The position numbers and the translations under genes are program-made. A stretch of DNA of 64,000 nt from Mycolicibacterium sp. CBMA 234 (GTDB lineage: Bacteria; Actinomycetota; Actinomycetes; Mycobacteriales; Mycobacteriaceae): assembly GCF_009729415.1 (NCBI RefSeq), contig NZ_MPKW01000019.1, forward strand, positions 16,073 to 80,072. Reading direction: 5' to 3'. Below, piece by piece: positions 35,722 to 43,801 of this stretch. The notes beneath the pieces are model-generated. The model had not been told where the DNA came from and did not search any database. It saw only the letters and a list, made by a program, of their open reading frames with translations. Within the stretch, counting starts at the first letter, position 1. Every line of letters begins with the position of its first letter.

Positions 35722-36375
35722 ATGGATGTCGACGCACTACTGCAAACGATCCCGCCCCTGGCGGTGTACCTCGTCGTCGGCGGCGTGATCGGGCTCGAGA
35801 GCCTGGGCATTCCCCTGCCGGGCGAGATCATTCTGGTCGCCGCTGCGGTGATGTCTTCGCGACACACCCTCGACATCGACCCAGTGGGCGTCGGCATTGC
35901 CGCCACTGCCGGTGCCGTCATCGGCGACTCGATCGGGTACAGCGTCGGGCGCCGCTTCGGGATGTCGCTGTTCGAACGCCTGGGCCGGCGCTTCCCCAAG
36001 CATTTCGGGCCGGGCCACGTGGCGCTGGCGCGCCGACTTTTCAGCCGCTGGGGCGTCTGGGCGGTGTTCTTCGGCCGCTTCGTCGCGCTGCTGCGCATCT
36101 TCGCCGGTCCACTGGCCGGGGCCCTCAAGATGCGCTACCCGCACTTCCTGGCAGCCAACGCGGCCGGCGGGCTGGTGTGGGCCGGCGGCACGACGGCCGT
36201 CGTCTATTACTTGGGGCTGGCCGCCGAGAAGTGGTTGGCGCGGTTCTCCTGGGTGGCCCTGCTCGTCGGTGGCCTCATCGCGCTGACGGTGACCCTGGTT
36301 CTGAAGGAACGGACCGCGAAGGCCATCGAGGAACTGGAATCCGAGCACGATTGGGACACCCTGCGAAATTCGTGA
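35722..36375 (+). CDS. DedA family membrane protein
   Basis: The 217-residue protein shows the DedA features: GLESLGIPLPGEIILVAAAV, a G-x-x-x-GDSIGYSVGRRFG segment, FGRFVALLRIFAGPLAGALKMRYPHFL and WAGGTTAVVYYLG. The family is linked to polyprenyl-phosphate or phospholipid flipping across the membrane. Its stop codon lies four bases before the first clpC2 palindrome. Confidence 0.92.
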   Translation: MDVDALLQTIPPLAVYLVVGGVIGLESLGIPLPGEIILVAAAVMSSRHTLDIDPVGVGIAATAGAVIGDSIGYSVGRRFGMSLFERLGRRFPKHFGPGHVALARRLFSRWGVWAVFFGRFVALLRIFAGPLAGALKMRYPHFLAANAAGGLVWAGGTTAVVYYLGLAAEKWLARFSWVALLVGGLIALTVTLVLKERTAKAIEELESEHDWDTLRNS

Positions 36376-36378
36376 TGT

Positions 36379-36426
36379 CGTCAACCCATGGTTGACGATT
36401 CGTGATCGTCAACCTACGGTTGACGC
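36379..36426 (+). promoter_or_regulatory. clpC2 promoter with two palindromic operators
   Basis: Two 17-base dyads, GTCAACCCATGGTTGAC (36380-36396) and GTCAACCTACGGTTGAC (36408-36424), differ only in the central bases; their centres are 28 bases apart. The right arm of the first supplies a -35 TTGACG (36392-36397). Seventeen bases on, the centre of the second supplies a -10 TACGGT (36415-36420). The clpC2 ATG is six bases later, so transcription probably starts at the ATG. A repressor bound to both dyads would mask both promoter elements. Confidence 0.8.
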
Positions 36427-37194
36427 ATGACCGAATCCGCGCTCACGTCTACCAACCCCATCGCCGGCACCGTGCGCCTCGACGACCTCATCGAGGCGAT
36501 CAAGAAGGTGCACGCCGAACCACTCGAACAGCTCACGGACGCGATGCTTGCGGCCGAACACCTCGGCGATATCGCCGACCACCTGATCGGCCACTTCGTC
36601 GACCAAGCCCGCCGTTCGGGCGCATCGTGGACCGACATCGGCAGCAGCATGGGCGTCACCAAGCAGGCCGCCCAGAAACGCTTCGTCCCCAAGGAACCCC
36701 GGTTCGACACCATGGACCCCAAGGACGGGTTCAGTCGATTCACGCCACGCGCCCGCACGGCCGTCGTCGCGGCCCAGGAAGCCGCCCGCGCGTCGCGCAG
36801 CACCGAGATCACGACCGACCACCTACTCCTGGGACTGCTGTCCGATCCCGGGTCCGTCGCCATGGTGCTGCTGGCCAATCAGGGCGCCACTGCCGAGCAG
36901 ATCCGCACGGCCGCAGCCGTCACCCCCGGCACCAACGAACCCGCGACGCTGATTCCGTTCGACAACGCCACCAAGAAGGTGCTGGAGCTGACCTTCCGCG
37001 AGGCACTTCGGTTGGGACACAACTACATCGGCACCGAGCACATCCTGCTGGCGCTGCTCGAATCCGAGAACGCCGACGGGCCACTGCACCGGCTCGGGGT
37101 CGACAAGCGCCGCGTCGAGACCGAACTCGAAAAGATGCTTGCTGAGCTGGTCGCTGCGCAGCAGTCGGCCGCAGAGAACACCGGACAAGGGTGA
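36427..37194 (+). CDS. clpC2: ClpC2: HTH-type head plus Clp N-domain pair
   Basis: The 255-residue protein has an N-terminal segment with a helix-turn-helix-like motif (ASWTDIGSSMGVTKQAAQKRFV), followed by a ClpC-type N-domain repeat pair (FTPRARTAVVAAQEAARASRSTEITTDHLLLGLL and VLELTFREALRLGHNYIGTEHILLALLE). There is no AAA+ module. It corresponds to Rv2667. I recall reports that ClpC2 binds cyclomarin-type ClpC1 inhibitors, acting as a decoy, and controls its own gene. The paired operators directly upstream agree with self-repression. Confidence 0.93.
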   Translation: MTESALTSTNPIAGTVRLDDLIEAIKKVHAEPLEQLTDAMLAAEHLGDIADHLIGHFVDQARRSGASWTDIGSSMGVTKQAAQKRFVPKEPRFDTMDPKDGFSRFTPRARTAVVAAQEAARASRSTEITTDHLLLGLLSDPGSVAMVLLANQGATAEQIRTAAAVTPGTNEPATLIPFDNATKKVLELTFREALRLGHNYIGTEHILLALLESENADGPLHRLGVDKRRVETELEKMLAELVAAQQSAAENTGQG

Positions 37195-37338
37195 GTGTCC
37201 ACTGACAGGGACATCGCAACCCAATGCCTGCGACAGGGTGGCCAGATCTACTCGTACTTCGGGGCCCAAATAGCCATTCGGGCGAGGTGGTGATGGCGGT
37301 ATGCCATCATGCGATGCAGTCATTACGGAGAGGACGCG

Positions 37339-37890
37339 ATGAGCACGGGCGTGAACGGCAATAGGACCTACCGCTGGTTGGCGGGCTTGCTCAGTGCGCT
37401 GACGGTGCTGGCCGCCATGTTGGCGCCGTCGGCAGCAGCCGAGGGGACGAGCATCGGCAATCTCGGCGACACCCTGCATGTCAACTATGAAGGCCTGGTT
37501 GCTGACGTCACCGTGCACAACGTGCTGCCGTCGGACGAACCGCCGGGCTGGACGTGGAACGGCACGCCGCGCTGGCGCAACCAAGGCGGCCCCTGGAAGG
37601 CCGACATCACCATCCACGTCATCTCGACACCCAACCCGTACTGGATGGCCACGGGCACCACCTTCACCGGCGTCACCCCATACGCCGATGCCTACACGGC
37701 CAAGCACACCGACGACCCCAACGCGTTGGAACGCAAGATGCTGGGCGCACCGGCAGGCTCCACCATCGACGGGGTCGTCTACTGGGACGTGTACCGCGGG
37801 CTGGTGACCAACGTCGTCATGCTCAACCCAGCCACGGGCACTCACATGGCACAGTGGAACATCTGGCAGCCGGGCAACCAATTGCCCTAA
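37339..37890 (+). CDS. Secreted MPT63-like (DUF1942) protein
   Basis: The 183-residue protein has a signal peptide (AMLAPSAAAEG) and a mature beta-sandwich domain with VYWDVYRGLVTNVVMLNPATGTHMAQWNIWQP, which resembles the C-terminal part of the immunogenic protein MPT63. The position after clpC2 matches Rv2668. The ATG at 37339 has GGAGAGGA ahead; a longer start at 37309 is less likely. Confidence 0.82.
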   Translation: MSTGVNGNRTYRWLAGLLSALTVLAAMLAPSAAAEGTSIGNLGDTLHVNYEGLVADVTVHNVLPSDEPPGWTWNGTPRWRNQGGPWKADITIHVISTPNPYWMATGTTFTGVTPYADAYTAKHTDDPNALERKMLGAPAGSTIDGVVYWDVYRGLVTNVVMLNPATGTHMAQWNIWQPGNQLP

Positions 37891-37910
37891 CCTCGTGACC
37901 AGATGCACAG

Positions 37911-37943
37911 CTGCCCCTTTTCTCTCGGAGAGGGGCAGTTTTG
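37911..37943 (+). terminator. Intrinsic terminator after the MPT63-like gene
   Basis: Stem CTGCCCCT/AGGGGCAG with a 12-base loop and a following TTTT, 21 bases after the stop codon. Confidence 0.85.
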
Positions 37944-37976
37944 TGTCCGGTCGCGCGCAGAGAAAGGGACAAGTCG

Positions 37977-38507
37977 ATGACGGTTCAGGTGCGGCAGGCG
38001 GTGGCCGCGGAAGTTGCCGACCTCGCCGACGTCGCTGCCGCGACGTTCCCGTTGGCCTGCCCGCCGTCGGCGGCAGCGGAGAACATCGCCGAGTTCATCG
38101 CCCACAATCTGTCTGCGGATCGCTTCGCGGAATACCTGCACGACCCCGAGCGCGCCGTGTTCGTCGCCCAGGAGGACGGCCGAATCCTCGGTTACACCAT
38201 GCTCATTCGCGGTGTGCCCGACGACCCCGACGTGCAACGCGCAGTGCCGGAGCGACCGGCTGTCGAACTGTCCAAGTGCTACGTGCTGCCCGACGTGCAC
38301 GGCGGGCAGGTGGCGGCGACGCTGATGACCGCGTCACTGGACCATGCCGGCGAACTCGGCGCCCGCTGCGTGTGGCTCGGCGTCAACCAGGAAAACCAAC
38401 GCGCCCAACGGTTTTACCGCAAGCACGGGTTTGAGGTCAGCGGTACCAAGACCTTTCAGCTCGGCGCGCGAACCGAGAGCGACTACGTCCTGGTGCGCCC
38501 GCTTTAG
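37977..38507 (+). CDS. GNAT family acetyltransferase
   Basis: The 176-residue protein is a single GNAT domain: VFVAQEDGRILGYTMLIRG, ELSKCYVLPDVHGGQVAATLMTASLDHA (the acetyl-CoA loop) and WLGVNQENQRAQRFYRKHGFEVSG. It corresponds to Rv2669; the acceptor is unknown. The ATG at 37977 follows AAAGGGA; an earlier GTG at 37941 overlaps the terminator and is rejected. Confidence 0.88.
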   Translation: MTVQVRQAVAAEVADLADVAAATFPLACPPSAAAENIAEFIAHNLSADRFAEYLHDPERAVFVAQEDGRILGYTMLIRGVPDDPDVQRAVPERPAVELSKCYVLPDVHGGQVAATLMTASLDHAGELGARCVWLGVNQENQRAQRFYRKHGFEVSGTKTFQLGARTESDYVLVRPL

Positions 38508-38515
38508 TCCGGAAC

Positions 38516-39559
38516 TCAGGCGTGGAGCTGGGTGCCCTCATGGGTCAGTGCGAGCAAGCGGGACGTGGCACGCAGGTACTTCTTGCGGAAGCCGCCGGCC
38601 AGCATCTCGTCACTGAAGACTGTGTTCATCTTCTCCCCCGACGCGACCACCGGGATGCCGGCGTCGTAGAGCCGGTCGATCAGCGACACCAGCCGCAGCG
38701 CGACGGCCTGGTCGTAGACCACGTGCACGCCTGTGATGAAAACTTCCTGCACGTCTTCGATCAGGGCGTGATAGCGCGACGGATGCATGGTCGCCAGGTG
38801 CGAGCACAGCGCGTCGAAGTCGTCGAGCGTGGCGCCCTCGACGCAGTCAGCCCAGGACCGCACCTCGTCATCCGACGGCGGTACCGGCGCGGACGGCAAC
38901 GCGCGCTGCCGGTAGTCCGGGCCTTCGACGCGGACAGTGGTGAAAATGCTTGACAGCGTATTGATTTCCCGCATGAAGTCCTGCGCGGCGAATCGGCCTT
39001 CGCCCAGTTGCTCGGGCAGGGTGTTGGACGTCGCCGCAATCGACACCCCACGCTCGACCAGCGCCGAGAGCAACCGGGAGATCAGGGTGGTGTTGCCCGG
39101 GTCATCGAGCTCGAACTCGTCGATGCAGACCACCGCGTAGTTGGACAGCAGCTCGATGCACTCGGTGAAACCGAACACCCCGGCCAATTGGGTCAGCTCG
39201 CCGAACGTCGCGAACGCGGCGGGAGCAGCGTCGTCCCCGGCCAGTGTGTAGTAGGTCGACGCCAGCAAGTGGGTCTTGCCGACACCGAAGCCGCCGTCTA
39301 GGTACATGCCGACGCCGGGCAGCGCCTCACGCTTGCCGAACAGCTTCTTCTTGCCGGCCCGCTGCCGCGCCGCGTCCTCGCAGAATTTGCGGGCCGAAAC
39401 CACGGCCGCGGTCTGCGACGGCTCATTCGGATCGGGCCGGTACGAGTCGAAGCTGACGTCGGCGAAGGTGGGTGGCGGAACCAGCTCCGCGACCAGTCGT
39501 TCCGGCGTGACGGTCGGATGACGATCGGTCAGGTGAGCGACTTCGCTGGCCCCAGGCAT
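38516..39559 (-). CDS. zapE: AFG1/ZapE-like AAA+ ATPase
   Basis: The 347-residue P-loop ATPase has Walker A GGFGVGKTHLLAS, Walker B YAVVCIDEFELDDPGNT, sensor segment VSIAATSNTLPEQLGEGRF and the arginine region near RLVSLIDRLYDAGIPVVASGE. It fits the AFG1/LACE1/ZapE family, linked to division-site and membrane protein quality control. It matches Rv2670c. It is convergent with the GNAT gene and divergent from ribD. Confidence 0.92.
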   Translation of the reverse strand: MPGASEVAHLTDRHPTVTPERLVAELVPPPTFADVSFDSYRPDPNEPSQTAAVVSARKFCEDAARQRAGKKKLFGKREALPGVGMYLDGGFGVGKTHLLASTYYTLAGDDAAPAAFATFGELTQLAGVFGFTECIELLSNYAVVCIDEFELDDPGNTTLISRLLSALVERGVSIAATSNTLPEQLGEGRFAAQDFMREINTLSSIFTTVRVEGPDYRQRALPSAPVPPSDDEVRSWADCVEGATLDDFDALCSHLATMHPSRYHALIEDVQEVFITGVHVVYDQAVALRLVSLIDRLYDAGIPVVASGEKMNTVFSDEMLAGGFRKKYLRATSRLLALTHEGTQLHA

Positions 39560-39584
39560 TAAGGCACCATAGCGGCGTGCTGCA

Positions 39585-40385
39585 ATGATTCACGTGTCCG
39601 ATCCCGACGCTGCGACGCAGCTCACAGAGCTCAGCGCGGTCGGCGCTGTCTTCCGGACCGACTCCGCGACAGACGACGCCGCACTGCTGACTCCGCTCTA
39701 CGCGTACCCCGACCGGCTGGACCGCCCCTGGGTGCGGGCCAACATGATCACCAGCCTCGACGGCGGCGCGACCGACGACGGCAGTTCCGGTGGCCTGGCC
39801 GGTCCCGGTGACCGGGCACTGTTCGGGCTCATGCGCCAGCAAGCCGACGTCATCCTCGTCGGCGCGGCGACCGTCCGTATCGAGAACTACTCCGGAGCCC
39901 AGATGTCCGCGACGCAGCGGCAGGCCCGCCAGCAGCGTGGTCAGGCCGAGGTACCCCCGATCGCGGTGATCACGCACAGCGCCGACATTCCGCACGACGC
40001 CAAACTGTTCACCCGCACCGAGGTGCCGCCGCTGATCCTCACCAGCCGCGACAGCATCGACGACACCTGCCGCCGGTTCGCCGGGCTGGCCGAGGTCATC
40101 GACGCCTCCGGCGCGGCCCCCGACCGGGTCGACCCGCATGCGGTGCTGCGCATCTTCGCCGAGCGCGGACTGCTGCGGGTGCTGACCGAGGGCGGCCCGT
40201 CGCTGCTGAACATGTTGATTGAGGACGACCTGATCGACGAGATGTGTGTGACCATCGCGCCGATCCTGGTCGGCGGACAGGCCCGCCGGATTGCCTCCGG
40301 CCCTGGCGAGGCGCACACGCGACTGCGCCGCAGCCACGTCCTCACCGATGCCGCGGGCTACCTGTACACGCGCTACGTCCGCTGA
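39585..40385 (+). CDS. RibD C-terminal domain pyrimidine reductase (Rv2671-type)
   Basis: The 266-residue protein is a dihydrofolate-reductase-like RibD_C domain without the deaminase half: RPWVRANMITSLDGGATDDGSSGGL, VLVGAATVRIENY, and LLTEGGPSLLNMLIEDDLIDE-type motif (here VLTEGGPSLLNML). The family reduces the riboflavin intermediate; the M. tuberculosis homologue is also known for DHFR-like activity linked to antifolate resistance. It is followed 36 bases on by a lipoprotein peptidase. Confidence 0.9.
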   Translation: MIHVSDPDAATQLTELSAVGAVFRTDSATDDAALLTPLYAYPDRLDRPWVRANMITSLDGGATDDGSSGGLAGPGDRALFGLMRQQADVILVGAATVRIENYSGAQMSATQRQARQQRGQAEVPPIAVITHSADIPHDAKLFTRTEVPPLILTSRDSIDDTCRRFAGLAEVIDASGAAPDRVDPHAVLRIFAERGLLRVLTEGGPSLLNMLIEDDLIDEMCVTIAPILVGGQARRIASGPGEAHTRLRRSHVLTDAAGYLYTRYVR

Positions 40386-40421
40386 CGGGTCCAGGGCACC
40401 GGCATCGCTACTGTGGTGGCC

Positions 40422-41978
40422 ATGCGTCGCCACCTGCTCCCGGTCCTGAGTCTGTCGACCGTGGTGCTCGTCGCGGGCTGCGCTCCCCTGCTGGCCGCCA
40501 ATCCCCGGTACGCCACCGACTCCGGTGCCCGCCCGCAGGGTGTCGTCACGACGACGAAGGCCCCCGAGGGACCCGCGCCCATCGCGGCCCCCAAGAAAGA
40601 CCTGTCCTGGCATGAGTGCACCTCGCGGGTGTTCGGCGATGCGGCGGTGCCCGCCGTGCCGGGCGTCACGCTGGACTGCTCCGATTACGACGCCGATCTC
40701 GATTCTCTGGGCGGCAGCGCCGGCACCGTGAGCATCGGTGTGGTGCGCGCCCGGCTGGCCGGCACGCCTGCCGACGCCGGACCCATCGTCATGACCACCG
40801 GTTCGGACATCGCGACGTCGCGACAGTTGCCGGTGTGGCTACAGCGCGGCGGCGTCGACCTGCTGCGCGCGCACCCGGTCGTGGCTGTCGACCGCCGTGG
40901 GATGGGGATGTCGAGTCCTCTGAGCTGTGTGTCCGCCAATGATCATCAGGATCTGCTGGACCAAGCGCAGTTCATGGCGGGTGACGACCAGGTGGCGAAC
41001 CTGGCGACTGTCGCCACGTCGGCCACCACGAACTGCACCGACACCATCGCGCCGGGTGAGTCGGCCTACGACAACGCGCATTCGGCGGAAGACCTGGAAC
41101 GCCTGCGCAGCACCTGGGACGTGCCGGCGCTGGCAGTGCTCGGCATCGGCAACGGCGCCCAGGTGGCCCTGGCGTATGCCTCGTCCCACCCCACCAAGGT
41201 CGCTCGCCTGGTGCTGGACTCCCCCTTGCCGCTCGGCGTTTCGGCCGAAGCCGCGGCAGAACAGCGCGTCAAAGGTCAACAGGCCGCGCTCGACACGTTC
41301 GCCGCGCAGTGCGTCGCCAACAATTGCCCGCTGGGGCCTGACCCGAAGGGCGCGATCAACGGCATGCTGGCCGACGCGCGCGCCGGCCGCGGTGCCGGTG
41401 GCGCCTCCACCGCCGGTCTGATCGAGACGATCACCACGGGGCTGGGTTACCCGCGCGGCGACGGACTGGCCAACACCATGGCCCTGGCCGGCGCCCTGGC
41501 CACCGCGCGCAGCGGCGACCCAACCGCCCTCAACGCGCTTGGTGCCATCGCTGAGCAGACCCGCCAGACCGACGGGCAGTTCGTCAACCGCTGCGACGAC
41601 TCCACCAACCGGCCGACGCCCGACCGGGTCCGGGAGCTCGTCGTCGCGTGGCCGAAAAAGTACCCCCAGTTCGGTGCCGTCGGGGCGCTCAGCCTGGCGC
41701 AGTGTCTGAGCTGGCCCAGCAGTCCCGCACCGCAGGCCCCCAAGGAGCTGAAGGTGCCAATCATGTTGCTGGGCACCTTCAACGACCCGATCATCGGCGG
41801 GGACGGTGTCGCCGCGGTGGCCGCGATGGCGATCAATGCGGGCACCAACAGCCGCCGGGTCATGTGGCAGGGCATCGGACACGGCACCGTCATCTACACG
41901 CCGTGCGCGTTGCCTCCGGTGCAGGCCTACCTGAACACCGGCAAGCTGCCGGACACCGACACGTACTGCCCGGCGTGA
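40422..41978 (+). CDS. Exported tripeptidyl-aminopeptidase-like alpha/beta hydrolase lipoprotein
   Basis: The 518-residue protein has a lipobox (LVAGC), then an alpha/beta hydrolase domain of the TAP family: VVAVDRRGMGMSSPLSC, the elbow AVLGIGNGAQVALAYASSHPTKV, and the C-terminal TAP-like domain with MLLGTFNDPIIG and WQGIGHGTVIY containing the catalytic histidine. The elbow reads G-I-G-N-G where these enzymes usually have G-x-S-x-G, so the nucleophile serine appears to be replaced by Gly or Asn. It matches Rv2672. ATG at 40422 was preferred over GTG at 40413. Confidence 0.87.
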   Translation: MRRHLLPVLSLSTVVLVAGCAPLLAANPRYATDSGARPQGVVTTTKAPEGPAPIAAPKKDLSWHECTSRVFGDAAVPAVPGVTLDCSDYDADLDSLGGSAGTVSIGVVRARLAGTPADAGPIVMTTGSDIATSRQLPVWLQRGGVDLLRAHPVVAVDRRGMGMSSPLSCVSANDHQDLLDQAQFMAGDDQVANLATVATSATTNCTDTIAPGESAYDNAHSAEDLERLRSTWDVPALAVLGIGNGAQVALAYASSHPTKVARLVLDSPLPLGVSAEAAAEQRVKGQQAALDTFAAQCVANNCPLGPDPKGAINGMLADARAGRGAGGASTAGLIETITTGLGYPRGDGLANTMALAGALATARSGDPTALNALGAIAEQTRQTDGQFVNRCDDSTNRPTPDRVRELVVAWPKKYPQFGAVGALSLAQCLSWPSSPAPQAPKELKVPIMLLGTFNDPIIGGDGVAAVAAMAINAGTNSRRVMWQGIGHGTVIYTPCALPPVQAYLNTGKLPDTDTYCPA

Positions 41979-42074
41979 GTCTGATTTGGCGCACTTCTCA
42001 GCGCGGCTCGTACCTCGCCGCTTGATCGGCGCGCGCCCTTGGCGGGACTGTCCGACACCCCGTTATAGGGTTCG

Positions 42075-43373
42075 GTGGTGACGCGCCCTCTATCGCTCCT
42101 GAGCGTCTTCGGTCCCCGCACGGCCCCGCCCAGCGCCGCGAATGTGGTGCGCAACGCGCTGTGGCCGCTCGCGATCGTGTCGATCATCCACCGCAGCTAT
42201 GTGCTGACCACCAACGGCTACATCACCGATGACTTCGGTCCGGTGTACCGCGCGGTGTCGAATTTCCGTCGGCATTGGGCCATCTACAACGAGCACTTCA
42301 ACTACGTCGACCCGCACTACCTGTACCCGCCCGGCGGCACCCTGTTGCTGTCGCCGTTCGGCTATCTGCCGGAGTTCGCGTCGCGGTTCTGGTTCGTCGC
42401 GTTCAACACGGTGGCGATCATCATCGCCGCCTGCCTTCTGGTACGGCTGTTCAAGTTTTCCCTGACCTCGGTGGCACTGCCCGCGCTGCTGCTGGCCATG
42501 TTCTGCACCGAATCGGTCACCAACACCCTGGTGTTCACCAATATCAACGGCTGCATCCTGTTGGCCGAGGTGCTGTTCTTCACCTGGTTGCTGGACGGCA
42601 AGAAGAACCATGAGTGGCTGGCCGGCGCCGCCATCGGCATGACCCTGGTGCTCAAGCCGCTGCTGGGCGTCCTGCTGTTGCTGCCGTTGCTGAACCGGCA
42701 GTGGCGCGCGCTGGTGGCGGCCTTCGCCGTACCGGTCGTCTTCAACGCGGTGGCGTGGCCGCTGTCGGCCGACCCGATGGGCTTCGTGCGCAACACCGTG
42801 CCGTACATCTTCCAGACCCGCGACTACTTCAACAGCTCGGTGCTGGGCAACGGCCTCTACTACGGCCTGCCCATGTGGCTGATCATGGCGCTGCGCGTGG
42901 CGTTCGTGCTGCTGGCCGCGGCCAGCCTGTGGCTGCTGTACCGCTACTACCGCGAACGCGACCAGCTCTTCTGGATGCTGACCTCGTCAGGCGTGCTGCT
43001 GATCACCTCGTGGCTGGTGCTGTCGCTGGCCCAGGGCTACTACTCGATGATGCTGTTCCCGTTCCTGATGACAGTGGTGCTGCCGCGGTCGCTGATCCGG
43101 AACTGGCCGGCCTGGCTCGGCGTGTACGGCTTCCTCACCATGGACCGCTACCTGATGTGGCGCTGGCCAACCACCGGCCGGTTCATGGAATACATGAAGA
43201 TCACCTACGGCTGGTCACTGATCCTGATCGTGGTGTTCTGTGTGCTGCTGTTCCGCTACCTGGACGCCAAGAAGGACGGCCGCCTCGACCAGGGCATCGA
43301 CCCGCTGTGGTTGTCAAAGGACGAATCGAAGTCCCAGTCTCCGGCAGCCTCCGCAGGTAGCGTGAGCGCATGA
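42075..43373 (+). CDS. aftC: Arabinofuranan 3-O-arabinosyltransferase AftC
   Basis: AftC adds alpha-1,3 branches to arabinogalactan and LAM from decaprenyl-phospho-arabinose. The 432-residue polytopic GT-C protein has the first-loop acidic motif YITDDFGPVYRAV and about ten membrane helices with a cytoplasmic Ser/Lys tail. Gene order (Rv2672-aftC-msrB) confirms the call. GTG codons at 42075 and 42078 both can start; TAGGGT at 42066-42071 lies six bases before 42078, suggesting a leaderless start there. It overlaps msrB by four bases. Confidence 0.94.
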   Translation: MVTRPLSLLSVFGPRTAPPSAANVVRNALWPLAIVSIIHRSYVLTTNGYITDDFGPVYRAVSNFRRHWAIYNEHFNYVDPHYLYPPGGTLLLSPFGYLPEFASRFWFVAFNTVAIIIAACLLVRLFKFSLTSVALPALLLAMFCTESVTNTLVFTNINGCILLAEVLFFTWLLDGKKNHEWLAGAAIGMTLVLKPLLGVLLLLPLLNRQWRALVAAFAVPVVFNAVAWPLSADPMGFVRNTVPYIFQTRDYFNSSVLGNGLYYGLPMWLIMALRVAFVLLAAASLWLLYRYYRERDQLFWMLTSSGVLLITSWLVLSLAQGYYSMMLFPFLMTVVLPRSLIRNWPAWLGVYGFLTMDRYLMWRWPTTGRFMEYMKITYGWSLILIVVFCVLLFRYLDAKKDGRLDQGIDPLWLSKDESKSQSPAASAGSVSA

Positions 43374-43786
43374 GCATTCCGCCCCCCAAGGTTGAACTCT
43401 CCGATTCTCAGTGGCGGGAGAAACTGACCGCCGACGAGTTCCATGTGCTGCGTGAGGCCGGGACGGAACGCCCGTTCGTCGGCGAATACACCGACACCAA
43501 GACCGAAGGCAGCTACCAGTGCCGGGCCTGCGGGACCGAGCTGTTCCGCAGCACCGAGAAGTTCGAATCCCATTGCGGCTGGCCGTCTTTCTTCGACCCG
43601 GCCGACTCGGACGCGGTGATCCTGAGATCCGACAACACCCTCGGGATGCGGCGCGTGGAGGTGCTGTGCGCCAACTGCCACAGCCACCTCGGCCACGTCT
43701 TCGAGGGTGAGGGCTACCCCACCCCAACCGACCAGCGCTACTGCATCAACTCGATTTCGCTGCGGCTGGTCCCGGCCGAGAGCTGA
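43370..43786 (+). CDS. msrB: Peptide-methionine (R)-S-oxide reductase MsrB
   Basis: Repairs R-methionine sulfoxide. The 138-residue protein has both zinc CxxC pairs (CRACG and CANCHSH), the substrate motif HCGWPSFFDP and the catalytic cysteine in RYCINSISLRL. ATGA overlap couples it to aftC. Confidence 0.97.
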   Translation: MSIPPPKVELSDSQWREKLTADEFHVLREAGTERPFVGEYTDTKTEGSYQCRACGTELFRSTEKFESHCGWPSFFDPADSDAVILRSDNTLGMRRVEVLCANCHSHLGHVFEGEGYPTPTDQRYCINSISLRLVPAES

Positions 43787-43801
43787 GAGACCCCGTCCGC
43801 C

